9,719 nt of DNA from Pseudomonadota bacterium (GTDB lineage: Bacteria; Pseudomonadota; Alphaproteobacteria; Rhizobiales; Xanthobacteraceae), in assembly GCA_023390695.1 (NCBI GenBank), contig JAEWCJ010000255.1:1-9719 (forward strand), given 5' to 3'. Numbering within the stretch: position 1 is the stretch's first letter; each line of letters begins with the position of its first letter. The translations under genes and the position numbers were made by a program. Below are positions 8,341-9,719 of the stretch, in pieces. The notes beneath the pieces are model-generated. The model searched no databases and was not told the origin of the DNA. It was given only the letters and a program-made list of their open reading frames with translations.

Positions 8341-9719
8341 ATGTCGAATCTGTCGCTGGGTCTCTTCCGCTGTCTCGCCGGGCTTGCGCAGGGCGTCGCG
8401 CTCTATCTCCTGTATCATGCGGCGGACCGGAGCGTCTGGCCGGCGACCGACGGCCCGCTCTTCGCCGCCCTGCTCGTCGCCGTCGCCATCGTGCCGCTGA
8501 TCCTGATCGCCGGCGCCGGCCAGATGCGGCCGCGTACGCTCGCGGTCTGGACGCTCGTCGCCGTCGTGCTCTGCGCCGCTGCCGGCGCCTACGACATCCT
8601 CCGCGATCCGGTGATCATCTCCACCGACGCGATCCGGCCGCGCCACCTGCCAAGCCCGCAATTCTGCCTGGCCTTCGCAGCGGTCCTGTTCATCCTGCAT
8701 GCATTCGTCGCCGCGGGCGACGCCGACCGCCGCCGCATCGCCACCTATCCGACCTATTTCGACATCGCCTGGAAACTCGGCGTGCAGGCCGCACTCGCCA
8801 CCCTGTTCGTGAGCGTCTTCTGGGTGCTGCTCTGGCAGGGCGCGGGACTGTTCAAGCTGATCGGGATCGGCGTCATCGGCGATCTGTTGAGGGAGCGCTG
8901 GGTCGCCATTCCGGCAAGCGCGGTGGCCTTCGCCTGCGCGCTGCACATCACCGCCACCCGCGCCGGCCTCGTCACCGGCGCGCGCACGCTGACGCTCACG
9001 CTGCTGTCCTGGCTGCTGCCGGTGATGACGCTGTTCGTGGTGGCCTTCCTGCTTACGCTGCCGTTCACCGGGCTGGAACCGCTGTGGAGCACCCGCCGCG
9101 CCACATCCATTCTTCTTGCCGCCGCCGCCGCGCTGATCATTCTCGTCAACACCGCCTATCAGGACGGCCGCCCGGACAACCCGGTTGCGGCGGTGCTGCG
9201 CTGGGCGCGGCTCATCGCGGCGCTCGCCCTGTCGCCGCTGGTCGTGCTCGCCGGCTACGGGCTGCTGCTGCGCGTGCAGCAATATGGATGGACGCCCTCG
9301 CGCATCCTGACGCTGGCCTGCGTCATCGTCGCCGCCTGCTACGCAGCGGGCTACGGTTATGCCGCCCTCCGCTCCCGGCTCGCCCTGAAGCAGTTCGAGA
9401 TCACCAACATCGCAACGTCGTGCGCAATCGTCGCCGTCATCCTCGCGCTGCTGTCGCCGCTGGCAGACCCGGCGCGCATTTCCGTCGCCGACCAGATGCA
9501 GCGCCTGCAATCGGGCAAGGTCGCGCCGGAAAAATTTGATCTCGCCTTCCTGCGCTTTCATGCCGGCCGTTATGGCGCGGCGGCGCTGGAGCGCATCGCC
9601 GCGGACGTTCCCGCGCTGGCCGAGCGCGCGAAACTGGCGGCGGAGGCCAAAAGCAAATGGCAGATCCTGCATCAGACGCAGCCGGTGACCGCCGAAAACC
9701 GCCGCAGGCATATCAGCGT
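8341..9719 (+). CDS. DUF4153-like polytopic membrane protein (partial, runs off the right edge)
   Basis: The first 459 codons of an inner-membrane protein resemble the DUF4153 family, which has no established function. About eleven hydrophobic segments are visible, roughly at residues 10-27, 38-58, 66-84, 107-125, 146-170, 188-206, 217-242, 254-272, 286-311, 321-343 and 355-374. A soluble C-terminal part follows (from SVADQMQRLQSGKVAPEKFD), with FLRFHAGRYGAAALERIA typical of the family end. The ATG at 8341 is chosen because an in-frame TAA lies at 8281 and no ATG falls between; a TTG at 8296 is possible. No strong ribosome binding site is seen. Codon use is strongly G/C at third positions. 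Long open frames on the other strand and in frame +3 (from 8190) over the same DNA are Arg/Gly/Ala-rich shadows. The stop is beyond the window. Confidence 0.85.
   Translation, partial: MSNLSLGLFRCLAGLAQGVALYLLYHAADRSVWPATDGPLFAALLVAVAIVPLILIAGAGQMRPRTLAVWTLVAVVLCAAAGAYDILRDPVIISTDAIRPRHLPSPQFCLAFAAVLFILHAFVAAGDADRRRIATYPTYFDIAWKLGVQAALATLFVSVFWVLLWQGAGLFKLIGIGVIGDLLRERWVAIPASAVAFACALHITATRAGLVTGARTLTLTLLSWLLPVMTLFVVAFLLTLPFTGLEPLWSTRRATSILLAAAAALIILVNTAYQDGRPDNPVAAVLRWARLIAALALSPLVVLAGYGLLLRVQQYGWTPSRILTLACVIVAACYAAGYGYAALRSRLALKQFEITNIATSCAIVAVILALLSPLADPARISVADQMQRLQSGKVAPEKFDLAFLRFHAGRYGAAALERIAADVPALAERAKLAAEAKSKWQILHQTQPVTAENRRRHIS

Noticed and set aside
8272..9711. 479-codon minus-strand frame and a 449-codon plus-strand frame from 8190
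   Set aside because: Both are rich in Arg, Gly, Ala and Gln with no fold-like pattern; the frame from 8341 gives a coherent multi-pass membrane protein.

Overview
The window looks like an alphaproteobacterial chromosome, most likely Hyphomicrobiales of the Bradyrhizobium/Rhodopseudomonas/Xanthobacteraceae type. The supporting signs are high-GC codon use in the core genes, an adjacent ku-ligD pair, two direct-repeat GTTC-N7-GTTC sites (the alphaproteobacterial LexA box form), and intergenic palindromes of a style common in that order. The assignment is made by eye; no database search was possible.

Left part (1-4661): DNA repair. A minus-strand pair encodes the end-binding protein Ku (570-1484) and, 2 bp downstream, the start of a LigD-type NHEJ ligase whose N-terminal phosphoesterase domain is complete before the window ends. 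Divergent from it is uvrA (start 1716 or 1695, stop 4661), the damage-recognition ATPase of nucleotide excision repair. A perfect LexA-box match (1614-1628) lies between the two units, on the uvrA side.

Middle part (4662 to about 6742): a block of clearly lower GC, starting 2 bp after the uvrA stop and running tail to tail with it. It holds a tight three-gene minus-strand operon (6497 to 4664) encoding proteins of 160, 195 and 252 aa that I cannot assign to a named family. The three proteins appear to share a winged-helix-like module. The last also carries a C-terminal HEPN-type RNase motif (RNQCGH). The operon has a good sigma70-like promoter whose -10 and spacer are covered by a second perfect LexA box (6521-6535). 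The simplest reading is an acquired, DNA-damage-inducible HEPN system, perhaps for defence or abortive infection, placed beside a host SOS gene. This is the main candidate for an undescribed system.

Right part (6743-9719): high-GC sequence again. It contains a small secreted LprI/DUF1311-like protein (minus), a 476-bp gap with palindromic repeats, an unassigned exported protein (plus), a 252-bp gap with a repeat-like stretch and a strong hairpin, and the first 459 codons of a DUF4153-type polytopic membrane protein (plus) that runs off the window. These genes show no evident link to the repair or HEPN genes.
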